Source: Methylobacter sp.
GTDB lineage: Bacteria > Pseudomonadota > Gammaproteobacteria > Methylococcales > Methylomonadaceae
Assembly: GCF_030680395.1 (NCBI RefSeq)
Contig: NZ_JAUXVR010000029.1
Coordinates: 1-64,000 of the forward strand
Reading direction: 5' to 3'
Length of the DNA stretch: 64,000 bases
Shown one piece after another: positions 18,265 to 27,812 of the stretch. The notes beneath the pieces are model-generated. The model saw nothing but the letters and a program-made list of their open reading frames with translations, had not been told where the DNA came from and searched no databases. The position numbers and the translations under genes were made by a program. Within the stretch, counting starts at the first letter, position 1, and each line of letters starts with the position of its first letter.

Positions 18265-19764
18265 GTGCTGAAGAAACCTCCCGAAACCGTTGCTGCTGTA
18301 GACTTGGGGTCTAACAGCTTTCACATGATTGTTTGCAGTTTAACAAATGGTAATTTACAAACTCTCGATCGTCTTAAAGAAATGGTCAGGCTTGCGTCCG
18401 GCCTGGATAAAAAGAATTACCTCAAGATCGATACTCAAGAAAGGGCTTTAGAGTGCCTGGAACGGTTCGGTCAAAGGATCCGTAACTTTCCGCCGGAAAG
18501 CGTCCGCGTTGTCGGCACCAGTACCTTGCGCATGGCTAAAAACTCGCAACAGTTTTTGGAAAAGGCTGAAAAAGCGCTAAACCATCCGATCCATATCATT
18601 TCGGGCATCGAAGAAGCCCGCTTGATCTACCAGGGTGTCGCGCACAGTCTGGGCAGTAACGCCAATTTACGGCTGGTTATGGACATAGGCGGCGGCAGCA
18701 CCGAATACATCATAGGCTCTGGCGACACGCCCAGAATAAAAGAAAGCACGCCCATGGGCTGCGTGCTGGTAAGTAACGCCTTTTTTAAAGACGGGAAGCT
18801 ATCCGGAAATGCGTTCATACAGGCAACTTTGTTCGCCGAACAACAGCTTGAGCCGATTCAGAAACAATTTCAGCGCAAGAACTGGGACGAAGCCATCGGC
18901 GCATCAGGCAGTCTAAAGGCCATTGATAAAGTTCTTCAGGCCAAAAACTGGAGCAATAACGGCATAACCCGCGAAGGATTGGAGCATTTGGTCGCCCATA
19001 TTAATCAGTGCAGTCATATTGATGAACTTAACTTGCCGGAACTCGATCCTGAACGTCTTCCTGTATTTCCAGGCGGTGTCGCCATCGTCTACGCCACTTT
19101 CAAAAGCTTAGGCATTGAGCAAATGACTGTTTCCGATGGAGCGCTTAGGGAAGGGCTCATTCAGGATTTACTGGGTCGGCTCTATGATCATGATATTCGC
19201 TCCGCAACCGTGCAGGCCTTGGCGGATCGTTATCATATTGATAAAGAACACGCCGCTCGCGTTAAACAGACGATCAGCTATATTCTGGAGCAATTGGGTG
19301 AAGATTTTTGCGGGCCTAACCACGAACACGTTGTGCAATTTTTAAACTGGGCAGCAGACCTGCATGAGATCGGTCAAGACATCGCCCACAGCCAGTACCA
19401 TAAACACAGCGCTTATATCATTGAGAATGGTGACTTTGCAGGTTTTTCCAGACAGGATCAGGTTCTGTTATCAACCATTGTAAGATCGCATCGGCGTAAG
19501 CTCTCTCGCTCTCTTTTTAGTGGACTACCGTCTCCGTGGAATGTTGATGCGCCCATTCTGACTATTATTTTGCGACTGTCGGTATTGTTGCACCGCAATC
19601 GTCAGGAACATGACAAACCCGATTTTAAAATATCGCTAACAAAATCAAAAATTCGCTTGCAGTTTCCAGACTATTGGCTGACTCAGGCGCCGCTGACCCA
19701 TGCCGATTTGATTCAGGAAGCCGACTATTTAAAATCGGCAGGATTCAAGTTGGAGTTTTCTTAA
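18265..19764 (+). CDS. ppx: exopolyphosphatase / Ppx-GppA family
   Basis: 499 residues from a GTG start. The N-terminal half is the actin-like ATPase fold of the family (AAVDLGSNSFHMIVCSL, VVGTSTLRMAKN, VMDIGGGSTEYI), and the C-terminal third is an HD-type helical domain (FLNWAADLHEIGQDIAHSQYHKHSAYI). It removes terminal phosphate from polyphosphate or converts pppGpp to ppGpp; the length favours Ppx. No ppk gene is in the window. The next gene begins 11 bp downstream. Confidence 0.9.
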   Translation: MLKKPPETVAAVDLGSNSFHMIVCSLTNGNLQTLDRLKEMVRLASGLDKKNYLKIDTQERALECLERFGQRIRNFPPESVRVVGTSTLRMAKNSQQFLEKAEKALNHPIHIISGIEEARLIYQGVAHSLGSNANLRLVMDIGGGSTEYIIGSGDTPRIKESTPMGCVLVSNAFFKDGKLSGNAFIQATLFAEQQLEPIQKQFQRKNWDEAIGASGSLKAIDKVLQAKNWSNNGITREGLEHLVAHINQCSHIDELNLPELDPERLPVFPGGVAIVYATFKSLGIEQMTVSDGALREGLIQDLLGRLYDHDIRSATVQALADRYHIDKEHAARVKQTISYILEQLGEDFCGPNHEHVVQFLNWAADLHEIGQDIAHSQYHKHSAYIIENGDFAGFSRQDQVLLSTIVRSHRRKLSRSLFSGLPSPWNVDAPILTIILRLSVLLHRNRQEHDKPDFKISLTKSKIRLQFPDYWLTQAPLTHADLIQEADYLKSAGFKLEFS

Positions 19765-19774
19765 CCGCCGGATT

Positions 19775-21100
19775 ATGAAAATTTTATTCGGCAATCATTC
19801 GATGCGTTGCTCTCAGTATACCGTTACGCTGCTCCATGCACTCGTGCGCATTTTGTTATATGGCTTTTGTGCATTATTAATTTTATGCATGATGTTGGTT
19901 CTTTTTGGCGTTGGCAACAAACCCGAGCTTGAAGTGGGATGGTCGCCTACCCGTGAAGACTTGGTCAGGGCAAAAAAAATCCTGCATGAAGGTTCTAAAA
20001 CCAAACCTGATGAGATCGGTATCATTGAGTTAACCGAAGCCGATCTCAATCTTGCCGGCAATTATTTGTTAAACCGCTACAGCAAAAGCGCAGCCGATTT
20101 GGATTTTAAAAACAATGAGCTGAGATTTAAAGTCACCATTACTTTGCCCGAAAACAGCCTAGGCAAGTATTTAAACATCAGTTTTAGATTAGGCAATATT
20201 GAAGGCAACGATCTTCCCGTAATAACCAAATTTAAAGCCGGAAAATTGTTGTTGCCGGCAAAATTGGCCGCTTTTGTTATCGACACTGTTATTCAGCACT
20301 CATCGTTGAATGAATATTTCATTCTGGCAACCCGGCCTATCAAGGCGGTTAAAATTGACGCGGAAAAACTTACCATTACCTACTATCCGAACAAGGATAC
20401 ATTGATTCAGGCGCGAAACTTCCTGACTCACACAGGCGACAATTCTACGTTGAATATTTACCAGCAAAAACTCGCGGACATCGTCACCAAACATGACCCG
20501 GCATGGCGCTTATCGCTGGCGGACTTGTTGCGCCCATTGTTTGAACTGGCTTACCAGCGCTCTACACTGGAAAGTGCCATAGATGAAAACAGGGTTGTTA
20601 TTTCCGCGATCAATGACTACGTCAATAAACAGGAGACCAAAAAACTCCTGTCTACGCCTGATTCTACGCCGACGGCCGGGCAACAATATGCTGCTTTTTT
20701 ATACAAGCGCATAGATCTGGCTCAACATTTCATAGGTTCAGCAGCGCTTACCGCATCGGTAAACAAGCAAGCGGCCCAGATTGCCGGTGAAGAAAAAGAA
20801 TTAAGCGATGCACACGGCGGTAGCGGATTCAGTTTTATTGACTTGGCTGCCGATAAAGCAGGTACACGCTTTGGTGAAATGGCAACATCATCGCCGGAAA
20901 ATGCCCGGAAAATGCAAAAAGCCATGTCACGGATAAAAGATTACAGCGATTTTATGCCGGACCCCAGAGACCTTCCCGAACATATGAATGAGGTCGACTT
21001 TAAACAGCGCTTCGAATCCGTAAACAGTCCCGTTTATCAGGAAATTTCAAAGCAGATTGATGCCCGTATTTCGGCAACACCCATTTATAACGTAGAATAA
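19775..21100 (+). CDS. uncharacterised membrane-anchored protein
   Basis: 441 residues, family not recognised. One membrane helix near the N-terminus (about residues 25-48, ILLYGFCALLILCMMLVLFG) puts the rest in the periplasm. Residues 60-260 are mixed beta/alpha (LTEADLNLAGNYLLNRYSK, FKVTITLPENSLGKYLNI), with a shape seen in lipid- or polymer-handling envelope proteins, but this is only an impression. The C-terminal part is helical and polar. It is tightly linked to ppx (11 bp) and so probably co-transcribed. Confidence 0.65.
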   Translation: MKILFGNHSMRCSQYTVTLLHALVRILLYGFCALLILCMMLVLFGVGNKPELEVGWSPTREDLVRAKKILHEGSKTKPDEIGIIELTEADLNLAGNYLLNRYSKSAADLDFKNNELRFKVTITLPENSLGKYLNISFRLGNIEGNDLPVITKFKAGKLLLPAKLAAFVIDTVIQHSSLNEYFILATRPIKAVKIDAEKLTITYYPNKDTLIQARNFLTHTGDNSTLNIYQQKLADIVTKHDPAWRLSLADLLRPLFELAYQRSTLESAIDENRVVISAINDYVNKQETKKLLSTPDSTPTAGQQYAAFLYKRIDLAQHFIGSAALTASVNKQAAQIAGEEKELSDAHGGSGFSFIDLAADKAGTRFGEMATSSPENARKMQKAMSRIKDYSDFMPDPRDLPEHMNEVDFKQRFESVNSPVYQEISKQIDARISATPIYNVE

Positions 21101-21105
21101 AAAAA

Positions 21106-21121
21106 GGGAGCGTAAGCTCCC
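21106..21121 (-). terminator. rho-independent terminator for the peroxidase gene
   Basis: Read on the minus strand, GGGAGC-TTAC-GCTCCC is followed by TTTTTTT, a classical terminator about 50 bases after the stop of the dihaem peroxidase gene. On the plus strand it lies directly after the stop of the unknown 441-aa gene and could help end that transcript too. Confidence 0.8.
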
Positions 21122-21131
21122 TAAATGCAAT

Positions 21132-21161
21132 TTCGGGAATGACCGACCGGTCATTCCCGAA
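21132..21161. terminator. 13-bp perfect hairpin between convergent genes
   Basis: TTCGGGAATGACC (21132-21144) and GGTCATTCCCGAA (21149-21161) form a perfect stem with a four-base loop, GACC. It precedes the T-run terminator for the minus gene. It may work with it as a two-way transcription end, or be a REP-type palindrome. Confidence 0.65.
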
Positions 21162-21170
21162 TCATCAACT

Positions 21171-22175
21171 TCAATTAAAAGTAGAACCTGATGTGCCAGG
21201 CAAAACAGGCATTTTCTGTTTAGGGAATTCACCGGTCAAACCATTCAAAAAAGCTACAATATCCGCAACTTCTTCTTTAGTTAAATCCTTGCCCAATTGC
21301 AGTTTTGCCATCAAGGTTACCGCGCTATCCAGCGTTTTAACCGAACCGTTGTGGAAATAAGGCGCAGTCAAAGCGATGTTACGTAAAGTCGGTACTTTAA
21401 ATAAATGCTCATCGGCTTGATTTTTGCTGACTTCCGCTAAACCTTTATCCTTACTGATATGATATTGCGCTTCCCAGTAACCGTTGGGAATGACAGGAAA
21501 CTTCTGGAACACTCCGGGGCCATTGAACGCCGGGCCGCTATGGCAAGTGGTACAACCCAATTCCGCAACTTTTTCCATGCCGCGAACCTGTTGCGCCGAT
21601 AAGGCTGATTTATCGCCGGAAACATACTTGTCATAAGGACTGTTAGGCGTAATCAAGGTTCTTTCATAAGCCGCAATCGCTTTAGTTACAGCGTCTTTAG
21701 TAATGGTATCCGTACCAAAAGCCTGCTCAAAAGGCAGCTTGTAACCTTCAATCGACTTCAAGCGCGCGACAACCTCATCCCAGTTTTTCATGCCCATTTC
21801 AATCGGATTGGTCACGGGACCTGCTGCCTGCGCTTCCAGACTTGCCGCTCTGCCATCCCAAAACTGGACGGTATTAAACGCAGCATTCCAAACTGTCGGC
21901 GCACTACGTCCGCCCGTTTGACCGTTAACACCCATAGAATTCGGCCTGTTGTCTTCTCCGCCCAGCATGGTGTTATGACAAGAAGAGCAGGAAACTGTAC
22001 CGGTAGAAGATAAACGCGGATCATGATAGAGCATTTGACCTAACTCGACTTTAGCCGGAGTAGTAGGATTATCAGCAGGTGCATCAACCTGTGTCGGTAA
22101 AGCATCCCAAGCCGAGGCTACCGAAATTGAACTTGCTAACGCCAACGCGCTAACCAGCGAACGAATTTTAAACAT
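21171..22175 (-). CDS. ccpA: periplasmic dihaem cytochrome c peroxidase
   Basis: 334 residues from the ATG at 22175, which follows GGAGAGAG and opens a signal peptide (MFKIRSLVSALALASSISVASA); the track start at 22301 is too far upstream. Two haem c sites are present: CSSCHN at about residue 67 (low-potential haem) and CTTCHSG at about residue 209 (electron-entry haem). LFKVPTLRNIALTAPYFHNG is typical of the CcpA/MauG superfamily, with a Met/His ligand region after it. It reduces hydrogen peroxide to water in the periplasm using cytochrome c. No operon partner. Confidence 0.9.
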   Translation of the reverse strand: MFKIRSLVSALALASSISVASAWDALPTQVDAPADNPTTPAKVELGQMLYHDPRLSSTGTVSCSSCHNTMLGGEDNRPNSMGVNGQTGGRSAPTVWNAAFNTVQFWDGRAASLEAQAAGPVTNPIEMGMKNWDEVVARLKSIEGYKLPFEQAFGTDTITKDAVTKAIAAYERTLITPNSPYDKYVSGDKSALSAQQVRGMEKVAELGCTTCHSGPAFNGPGVFQKFPVIPNGYWEAQYHISKDKGLAEVSKNQADEHLFKVPTLRNIALTAPYFHNGSVKTLDSAVTLMAKLQLGKDLTKEEVADIVAFLNGLTGEFPKQKMPVLPGTSGSTFN

Positions 22176-22889
22176 ACCACTCTCTCCAATATTATTTGTT
22201 ATTAATGTGAGGGGAACCCTAAGGAGCCCGGTAATCTTACTGTACATCCAATGGGATTGTAAGATATGCAGCGGATAAGGTACAACCAAATTTCCTTGCA
22301 TGAGTTTAACCGTCTGGTTATAGGGGAAATGCTTGCTTCATGGGATTCCCGGCGCTACGAGCTACTTGCCGTCATTCTATGGGTTGCTCTCTATATATTT
22401 AAGTAATAAACAACTGTTGTAGTACACGTTAAATGCCAGGAAAAAGATGACCTTAACAACTATCTATTGTAAGAGCCATCAAAAAACCGTCCGGCAAAAA
22501 AATATCCGGGCTCTGTTATGTTATTACTGTTGCCTATCGACCGTAGTAATAGCCGGTAAAACTTAAGCTCTTGCTATGGACGGCGTGTAGGAGTAGAGCG
22601 CAAACAGCAGTCGCTTTACGACTATGGGGGTGGCGTCGTCGTTTCTCTGGCCTTTCCCCGCAGAAGAGGGCACAGAGGCGCGGAATTTTGAAATGCAATA
22701 AGCAATATGAAATTCATCATGCGCCGCAACTCAATCTTATTCAAAATGGACCTCTATCGCCGGTTATTGTCTCGATTTTTACCCCGACTAAAACTTCTTT
22801 CATTATCAGTCAGCGGGGGTTTACACTGCACCGTGAGATAAGGGAGTCAAACCTTAGATTGCTCTGCACACTGCAACAGGAGATTAATA
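22176..22889. other. 714-bp region without a supported gene
   Basis: Divergent spacer between the peroxidase gene and the 159-aa gene. ATCTTAC and GTAAGAT around 22233 and 22258 form a 7-bp inverted repeat upstream of the peroxidase start, a possible operator. The 116-aa plus ORF 22571-22921 has low-complexity Arg-rich sequence and no ribosome site, so I do not call it. A ribosome-like AGGAG is at 22877. Confidence 0.4.
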
Positions 22890-23369
22890 ATGCGCAAAAT
22901 AATGATCAACCAAATCGCTGAAAATACCCCGTCTTCCGATCTGAATTTTCTGGATCTGGAGCAGTTGGCTCAAGTAGAGTTTACTTCGGAGTGTCTGGAG
23001 TACCCTATAGAATCGGCCTTATTGTTGACGGAGGATTCGGGGTCGGGATGGCGGGCGGCAAGCGGCGGTGAGCAAACGATCCGTCTGTTCTTCGATCAAC
23101 CTCGCACTATAGAGCATATTTTTCTGATATTCGATGAGCCGCAGCAATCGCGGACCCAGGAGTTTGTCCTGCTTTGGCTGATGGATAAAGAAAGCTCTTA
23201 TCGAGAGATTCTGCGTCAGCAATATCACTTTAGTCCGCCCGACACCACGCGTGAAATCGAGCATTATGAGGTCAGGCTTAATCAATTAAAGGTATTGGAA
23301 TTAAGAATAATTCCAGACATCAGTGGGGGTGAAGCTTGTGCCAGACTTAAACAGTTGCGTCTCGCGTAA
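22890..23369 (+). CDS. conserved hypothetical protein with a discoidin-like beta fold
   Basis: 159 residues. The start at ATG 22890 has AGGAG upstream. The sequence alternates strands in a pattern like an F5/8-type or XRCC1-like jelly roll (SGWRAASGGEQTIRLFF, then TIEHIFLIFDEP, EFVLLWLM, VLELRIIPDISGG). It has no signal peptide, so it is cytoplasmic. I do not know its function. It stands 116 bp upstream of hppA on the same strand. Confidence 0.6.
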   Translation: MRKIMINQIAENTPSSDLNFLDLEQLAQVEFTSECLEYPIESALLLTEDSGSGWRAASGGEQTIRLFFDQPRTIEHIFLIFDEPQQSRTQEFVLLWLMDKESSYREILRQQYHFSPPDTTREIEHYEVRLNQLKVLELRIIPDISGGEACARLKQLRLA

Positions 23370-23485
23370 ATGCCGATTCTAATAGTCATGGCTGTCCAAT
23401 TGCATACGAATAGCCAAAACAAATAATAAAAAATAGCATGAGCTTATGAGCTTATAGCTAAATCAACTAAAGAGGAGAGATAGTT

Positions 23486-25612
23486 ATGATGTTTCCAACA
23501 TCTGCATCAGTTGTTATCGCATTATTGATGGGTATTGTAGGGGGCGCATTCGTGATTTGGGAATTACGACGCGTTCTTAGCTATGACCCCGGTAATGAAG
23601 CCATGCAAGCCATTGCAAAGGCTATTCAAGAAGGATCGGCGGCTTTTTTGTCGCGTGAGTATCGTGTCATTGCGATTTTTGTCGTTATCGTCGCTACGGT
23701 TATTTCCACATTTTTGCATTGGCAGACTGCACTTTGTTTTGTGGTGGGCGCGATTGCATCGGCAGGCGCGGGCTATCTGGGTATGTATGTGGCGGTTCGG
23801 GCCAACGTCCGAACTGCAGCGGCAGCCGGTCGCAATCTGCATGAAGGGTTACGCGTTGCCTTTGGCAGCGGCTCGATTATGGGCATGGCTGTGGTCAGTT
23901 TTAGTCTGGTCGGCATGACGGTATTGTTTTTGATATTTAACGGCAATCCGAATCAGCTTACTTATATTACCGGCTTCGGTTTTGGCGCCAGCAGTATTGC
24001 GCTGTTCGCCAGGGTCGGCGGCGGCATTTATACCAAAGCCGCTGATGTGGGCGCTGACTTGGTAGGTAAGGTAGAACAAGGCATCCCCGAAGACGATCCA
24101 CGTAATCCCGCCGTCATTGCCGATAATGTGGGTGATAATGTGGGTGATGTCGCAGGCATGGGGGCCGACTTATTTGAAAGTTATAGTGGTTCCATTATTG
24201 CTGCCGCAACGCTGGGCGCGGCATTGGGTGCAAAGTCGCCGGCTTTTATCGGCTTGCCTTTTCTGGTTGCCGCCGTAGGCATAATTGCCAGTCTTTTTGG
24301 TATTTATATGGTGACCGGCGAAGAACAAAAACAGTCGGAAAACGGTAATAATTCCAGAACCGCCCGCATAGCCCGGTTTATCGGGCAATATGTAATAAAA
24401 ATTGATGAAAATGCCAGTCTGGATGATTTGTTGAAAGCGTTACGCCATTCCGTTTGGGGTGCTTCAGTGATCATTCTGGGACTTTCTTTAATCGCTGTAT
24501 TGATTTCGGGTGTCAGTTTCAATTATTGGCTGGTTATTCTGGTCGGTTTGGTGGCGGGTAATGCCATTGCTTATGTAACCGAGTATTACACGGCGTACAC
24601 CGAAAAACCCACGCAAGCCATTGCTCACGCAACGCAAACGGGCGCGGCAACAACCATTATCCAAGGTTTGGCCGTGGGCATGATGAGTACCGTATTTCCG
24701 GTATTGATTGTCGCGGCGGCTATCTTGCTGAGTATCTGGCTGGGTCATAAAGCCGACGGCACTATTGCTGCAGGTCTCTATGCGGTAGCTCTGGCGGGTG
24801 TGGGGATGTTAAGTACTCTGGGCGTTACGTTGGCGACTGATGCTTATGGGCCTGTAGCCGATAATGCGGGCGGCATTGCTGAGATGAGTCATTTGCCCAG
24901 TGAAGTGCGCCATCGCACCGACGCGCTGGATAGTTTGGGTAATACTACTGCCGCTACCGGCAAAGGCTTTGCGATAGGCTCGGCGGTATTGACGGCGTTG
25001 GCCTTATTGGCCGCTTATGTGACGGCCGCAAAAATCGACAATTTGAATATTCTGGGGCCTACCATGCTGCCGGGTATCCTGATTGGCGCGATGATGCCTT
25101 ATCTGTTTTCCGCACTGACCATGATGGCGGTGGGCAAAGCGGCTCACGAGATTGTTGTTGAGGTGCGTCGCCAGTTTCGCGAAATTCCAGGCTTAATGGA
25201 AGGTACAGGGCAGCCTGATTATGCAACTTGTGTCGGTATCAGCACCGAAAGCGCTTTGCGTGAAATGATATTGCCCGGCGCATTGGCGGTTGTTGTGCCG
25301 CTGGTTGTGGGGCATGTATTGGGTAAAGAAGCCCTGGCGGGTATGCTGGTCGGCACCATGTCTTCCGGCTTCCTGCTGGCGGTGATGATGGCTAATGCGG
25401 GCGGTGCCTGGGACAATGCGAAAAAATGGATTGAAACAGGGCAATATGGCGGTAAGGGTTCCGACTCTCACAAAGCTGCTGTGGTCGGCGATACTGTCGG
25501 TGATCCGTTCAAAGACACCAGCGGCCCGTCTTTAAATATTTTGATTAAGCTGATGACCATAGTCAGTCTTGTGTTTGCTACTTCATTTGGTTCGGGGTGG
25601 TTTAACTTTTAA
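23486..25612 (+). CDS. hppA: membrane-bound pyrophosphatase, K+-dependent signature
   Basis: 708 residues, about 16 hydrophobic helices. Hydrolyses PPi and pumps H+ or Na+ across the inner membrane. Active-site blocks: [52 protein letters not shown], and [20 protein letters not shown]. The motif [16 protein letters not shown] has Ala where K+-independent enzymes have Lys (GNTTKA), placing it in the K+-dependent group. With Glu in DLFESY, both Na+-pumping and K+-dependent H+-pumping members fit, so the ion is open. GAGGAGAG precedes the ATG. In methylotrophs such enzymes recover energy from biosynthetic PPi. Confidence 0.95.
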   Translation: MMFPTSASVVIALLMGIVGGAFVIWELRRVLSYDPGNEAMQAIAKAIQEGSAAFLSREYRVIAIFVVIVATVISTFLHWQTALCFVVGAIASAGAGYLGMYVAVRANVRTAAAAGRNLHEGLRVAFGSGSIMGMAVVSFSLVGMTVLFLIFNGNPNQLTYITGFGFGASSIALFARVGGGIYTKAADVGADLVGKVEQGIPEDDPRNPAVIADNVGDNVGDVAGMGADLFESYSGSIIAAATLGAALGAKSPAFIGLPFLVAAVGIIASLFGIYMVTGEEQKQSENGNNSRTARIARFIGQYVIKIDENASLDDLLKALRHSVWGASVIILGLSLIAVLISGVSFNYWLVILVGLVAGNAIAYVTEYYTAYTEKPTQAIAHATQTGAATTIIQGLAVGMMSTVFPVLIVAAAILLSIWLGHKADGTIAAGLYAVALAGVGMLSTLGVTLATDAYGPVADNAGGIAEMSHLPSEVRHRTDALDSLGNTTAATGKGFAIGSAVLTALALLAAYVTAAKIDNLNILGPTMLPGILIGAMMPYLFSALTMMAVGKAAHEIVVEVRRQFREIPGLMEGTGQPDYATCVGISTESALREMILPGALAVVVPLVVGHVLGKEALAGMLVGTMSSGFLLAVMMANAGGAWDNAKKWIETGQYGGKGSDSHKAAVVGDTVGDPFKDTSGPSLNILIKLMTIVSLVFATSFGSGWFNF

Positions 25613-25634
25613 AAAACGCGTCCATTATGGTTAT

Positions 25635-25666
25635 GCCATTTGCCTGTTTTCGATTAGGCAAATGGC
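25635..25666 (+). terminator. hairpin after hppA
   Basis: GCCATTTGCCT (25635-25645) pairs perfectly with AGGCAAATGGC (25656-25666) around a 10-base loop, 22 bp past the hppA stop. No T-run follows, so it may stabilise the 3' end rather than stop transcription. Confidence 0.6.
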
Positions 25667-25725
25667 AGGCTCGGATGCAAAGTTGCTACTAAGCTAAGTT
25701 TTGGAATCTAATTTGCGAGGTTGAT

Positions 25726-26331
25726 ATGTTTAAATGGCTGAGTGTTTTGTTCATGATGACTGTTTTGTCCGGCTGCGGTTATAACACGCTACAGTCCGGC
25801 GATGAGGGTATTAAAGCGGCATGGGCAGAGGTGCTAAACCAGTACCAGCGCCGTGCCGATCTGGTGCCTAATCTGGTGAATGTGGTGAAAGGTTATGCTG
25901 CTCACGAAAAGGATGTGCTTACCCAAGTTACCGAGGCTCGTGCCAAAGTCGGGTCGTTACAGGCCACGCCGGAATTGGTTGATGATGAGCAGGCATTCCA
26001 GAAGTTTATTGCCGCTCAGGGGCAGATGACCAGTGCGATTTCACGGCTGCTGGCAGTGGCCGAAAACTATCCGCAACTGAAAGCCGATGGTTTGTTCAGG
26101 GATTTGCAAGCGCAACTGGAAGGTACGGAAAATCGTATTACCGTGGCGCGTAATCGCTATATTGGTGCGGTCAAGGATTACAATATTACCGTGCGCTCTT
26201 TTCCTTCCAACCTTACGGCGATGATGTTCGGTCACAAAGCCAAACCGAGCTTTACCGTAGAAAATGAACAAGCTATTGCAAAGCCGCCTACAGTCGACTT
26301 TGGTGCGCCTGCGCCGGCTGGCGGACAGTAG
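25726..26331 (+). CDS. lemA: LemA family lipoprotein-like protein
   Basis: 201 residues. The N-terminus is a lipoprotein signal (VLFMMTVLSGCGYN, lipobox L-S-G-C). LemA landmarks follow: AWAEVLNQYQRRADLVPNLVNVVKGYA, then AISRLLAVAENYPQLKAD and ENRITVARNRYIGAVKDYN, all helices. The C-terminus ends in a Pro/Ala-rich segment (FGAPAPAGGQ). LemA proteins are envelope-linked and of unclear role. It is the first gene of a three-gene unit with two TPM-domain genes, the usual partners. Confidence 0.93.
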   Translation: MFKWLSVLFMMTVLSGCGYNTLQSGDEGIKAAWAEVLNQYQRRADLVPNLVNVVKGYAAHEKDVLTQVTEARAKVGSLQATPELVDDEQAFQKFIAAQGQMTSAISRLLAVAENYPQLKADGLFRDLQAQLEGTENRITVARNRYIGAVKDYNITVRSFPSNLTAMMFGHKAKPSFTVENEQAIAKPPTVDFGAPAPAGGQ

Positions 26332-26332
26332 A

Positions 26333-27178
26333 ATGTTGTCTGCGATATTTCCCCGCGTCCGTTACGGGCTCGGGTTTTTCCTGCTGTTGTTTTGTATGGT
26401 GTCTTGGGCGATAGTCGGTGTTCCCGAGCTATCGCGTCGAGTCACTGATCTTACCACTACACTCAGTGCCGAACAGATAACTAAATTGGAAAATAAGTTG
26501 GCGGCATTTGAAGCCAAAAAAGGCAGTCAGATCGCAGTATTAATAGTCCCGACTACTCAACCTAAAGATATATCTGAATTTGGCATAGAGGTTGCCGATT
26601 TATGGCAAATAGGCCGCAAAGGCGTCGATGACGGGGTCATTCTAATAGTGGCAAAAGATGATCGAAAGTTGCGCCTGGAAGTTGGCTACGGTCTGGAGGG
26701 TGTTATTCCCGACGCAGTTGCCAAAAGGGTGATAGCCGAGACCATTACGCCGCATTTTAAGGAAGGCGACTACGCGGGCGGGATTGATGCAGGCGTTACG
26801 CAGCTAATGATGTTGATTGAAGGAGAGGCTTTGCCGGCACCGTCTGAAAATTCAGGTGAAAGTCTGGGTGAGGGATCTTTTATGTTTGTTTTGATTGGCG
26901 GCTTAATCGCAGGTTTTGCGCTGTCGGCCATGATGGGCCGAGTCATGGGAGGCATGCTTGCTGGGTTGGGTAGTGGTGTGGTAGCTGCACTGGTTTTGGG
27001 ATTAGCTTTTTCGGCAGCGTTATTTGTCGGCTTAATGGTTTTTTTTATCGTTGGGGTTCGCTCAACGGGTGGACGCGGTTGGTCCAGCGGCGGGGGCTTT
27101 GGCGGGAGTAGTGGTGGCGGTTCATGGGGCGGTGGCGGTGGCCGCTTTGGCGGAGGAGGGGCGTCAGGATCATGGTAA
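26333..27178 (+). CDS. TPM-domain membrane protein with Gly-rich tail
   Basis: 281 residues from the ATG at 26333, one base after the lemA stop. After an N-terminal membrane helix comes a TPM domain (about 35-165; VTDLTTTLSAEQITKLENKL, GSQIAVLIVPTTQP, DDGVILIVAKDDRKLRLEVG). Two hydrophobic segments near 185-240 follow, then a Gly/Ser/Trp tail rich in GGG and GSS blocks (YgcG-like). TPM domains occur in photosystem repair and envelope proteins. The family function in bacteria is unresolved. The stop overlaps the next gene. Confidence 0.9.
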   Translation: MLSAIFPRVRYGLGFFLLLFCMVSWAIVGVPELSRRVTDLTTTLSAEQITKLENKLAAFEAKKGSQIAVLIVPTTQPKDISEFGIEVADLWQIGRKGVDDGVILIVAKDDRKLRLEVGYGLEGVIPDAVAKRVIAETITPHFKEGDYAGGIDAGVTQLMMLIEGEALPAPSENSGESLGEGSFMFVLIGGLIAGFALSAMMGRVMGGMLAGLGSGVVAALVLGLAFSAALFVGLMVFFIVGVRSTGGRGWSSGGGFGGSSGGGSWGGGGGRFGGGGASGSW

Positions 27179-27672
27179 ATATTAAGCGTTGGTTTCGGCA
27201 TGCCTTTATGCTGCCGTGGCGATGGCGGGTGTTGTTCCCCAAGGCGGTACTCGGAGATATAGAAAAAGCAGTAAAATATTCCGAGCATCAGCACAGCGGA
27301 GAACTCCGTTTTGCCATTGAAAATGTACTTGCATTGAGTCAGGTTTGGCGTGGTATATCGGCTCGTCAGCGTGCGATAGAGGTGTTTTCAGATTTACGGG
27401 TCTGGGATACTGAACAAAACAGCGGCGTTTTGATTTATCTGTTGCTGGCGGACCGTGAAGTCCATATTGTCGCAGACCGGGGTATTGCCAAGTGCGTAGA
27501 GCAAGTCGAGTGGGATGCCATAGCCCAGGATATGCAACAAGAATTCCTGCGCGGTGATTTTCTGCGTGGGTCGCTGCAAGGTATTGAACGTATTACAATG
27601 TTGCTGGCTACTCATTTTCCACCCGGTGCGGATAATCCCAATGAGCTTTCCAATAAGCCTGTTATCGTTTAG
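27172..27672 (+). CDS. second TPM-domain protein
   Basis: 166 residues from the ATG at 27172, which overlaps the end of the previous gene (ATGGTAA), as expected for translational coupling; the track start at 27124 is inside that gene. It has no signal peptide but basic and aromatic residues near the start (WFRHAFMLPWRWRVLFP). The TPM core is IEKAVKYSEHQHSGELRFAI and VLIYLLLADREVHIVADRGI. Third member of the lemA-TPM-TPM set, common in proteobacteria. Confidence 0.88.
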   Translation: MVNIKRWFRHAFMLPWRWRVLFPKAVLGDIEKAVKYSEHQHSGELRFAIENVLALSQVWRGISARQRAIEVFSDLRVWDTEQNSGVLIYLLLADREVHIVADRGIAKCVEQVEWDAIAQDMQQEFLRGDFLRGSLQGIERITMLLATHFPPGADNPNELSNKPVIV

Positions 27673-27708
27673 CATTGATAGCTTAGCCTCTTTAATTAAT
27701 TATCTTGC

Positions 27709-27738
27709 CTATCTTTTATTGGCTGAAGATAGGGCTTT
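27709..27738 (+). terminator. hairpin ending the lemA operon
   Basis: CCTATCTT (27709-27716) pairs with AAGATAGG (27726-27733), followed by GCTTTTAG. It lies about 35 bases after the TPM gene stop and ahead of the yceD promoter. Confidence 0.65.
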
Positions 27739-27774
27739 TAGTTCTATCCACTCATACAGGATAGTCATTTAGGA

Positions 27775-27803
27775 TTGACGAATTTGTTGTTTCCATATAC
27801 TAT
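27775..27803 (+). promoter_or_regulatory. sigma-70-type promoter for yceD-rpmF
   Basis: TTGACG (27775-27780), 17 bases, TACTAT (27798-27803). Transcription would begin near 27810, and the ATG of yceD is at 27813, so the leader would be only a few bases. Confidence 0.65.
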
Positions 27804-27812
27804 TGCGCGGTT

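Noticed and set aside
22571-22921. 116-aa plus-strand ORF
   Set aside because: Arg-rich, low complexity, no ribosome site or family motif, and it overlaps the better supported gene at 22890.
26770-27294. 174-aa Pro-rich minus-strand ORF
   Set aside because: Reverse-frame shadow of the Gly-rich tail of the TPM gene.
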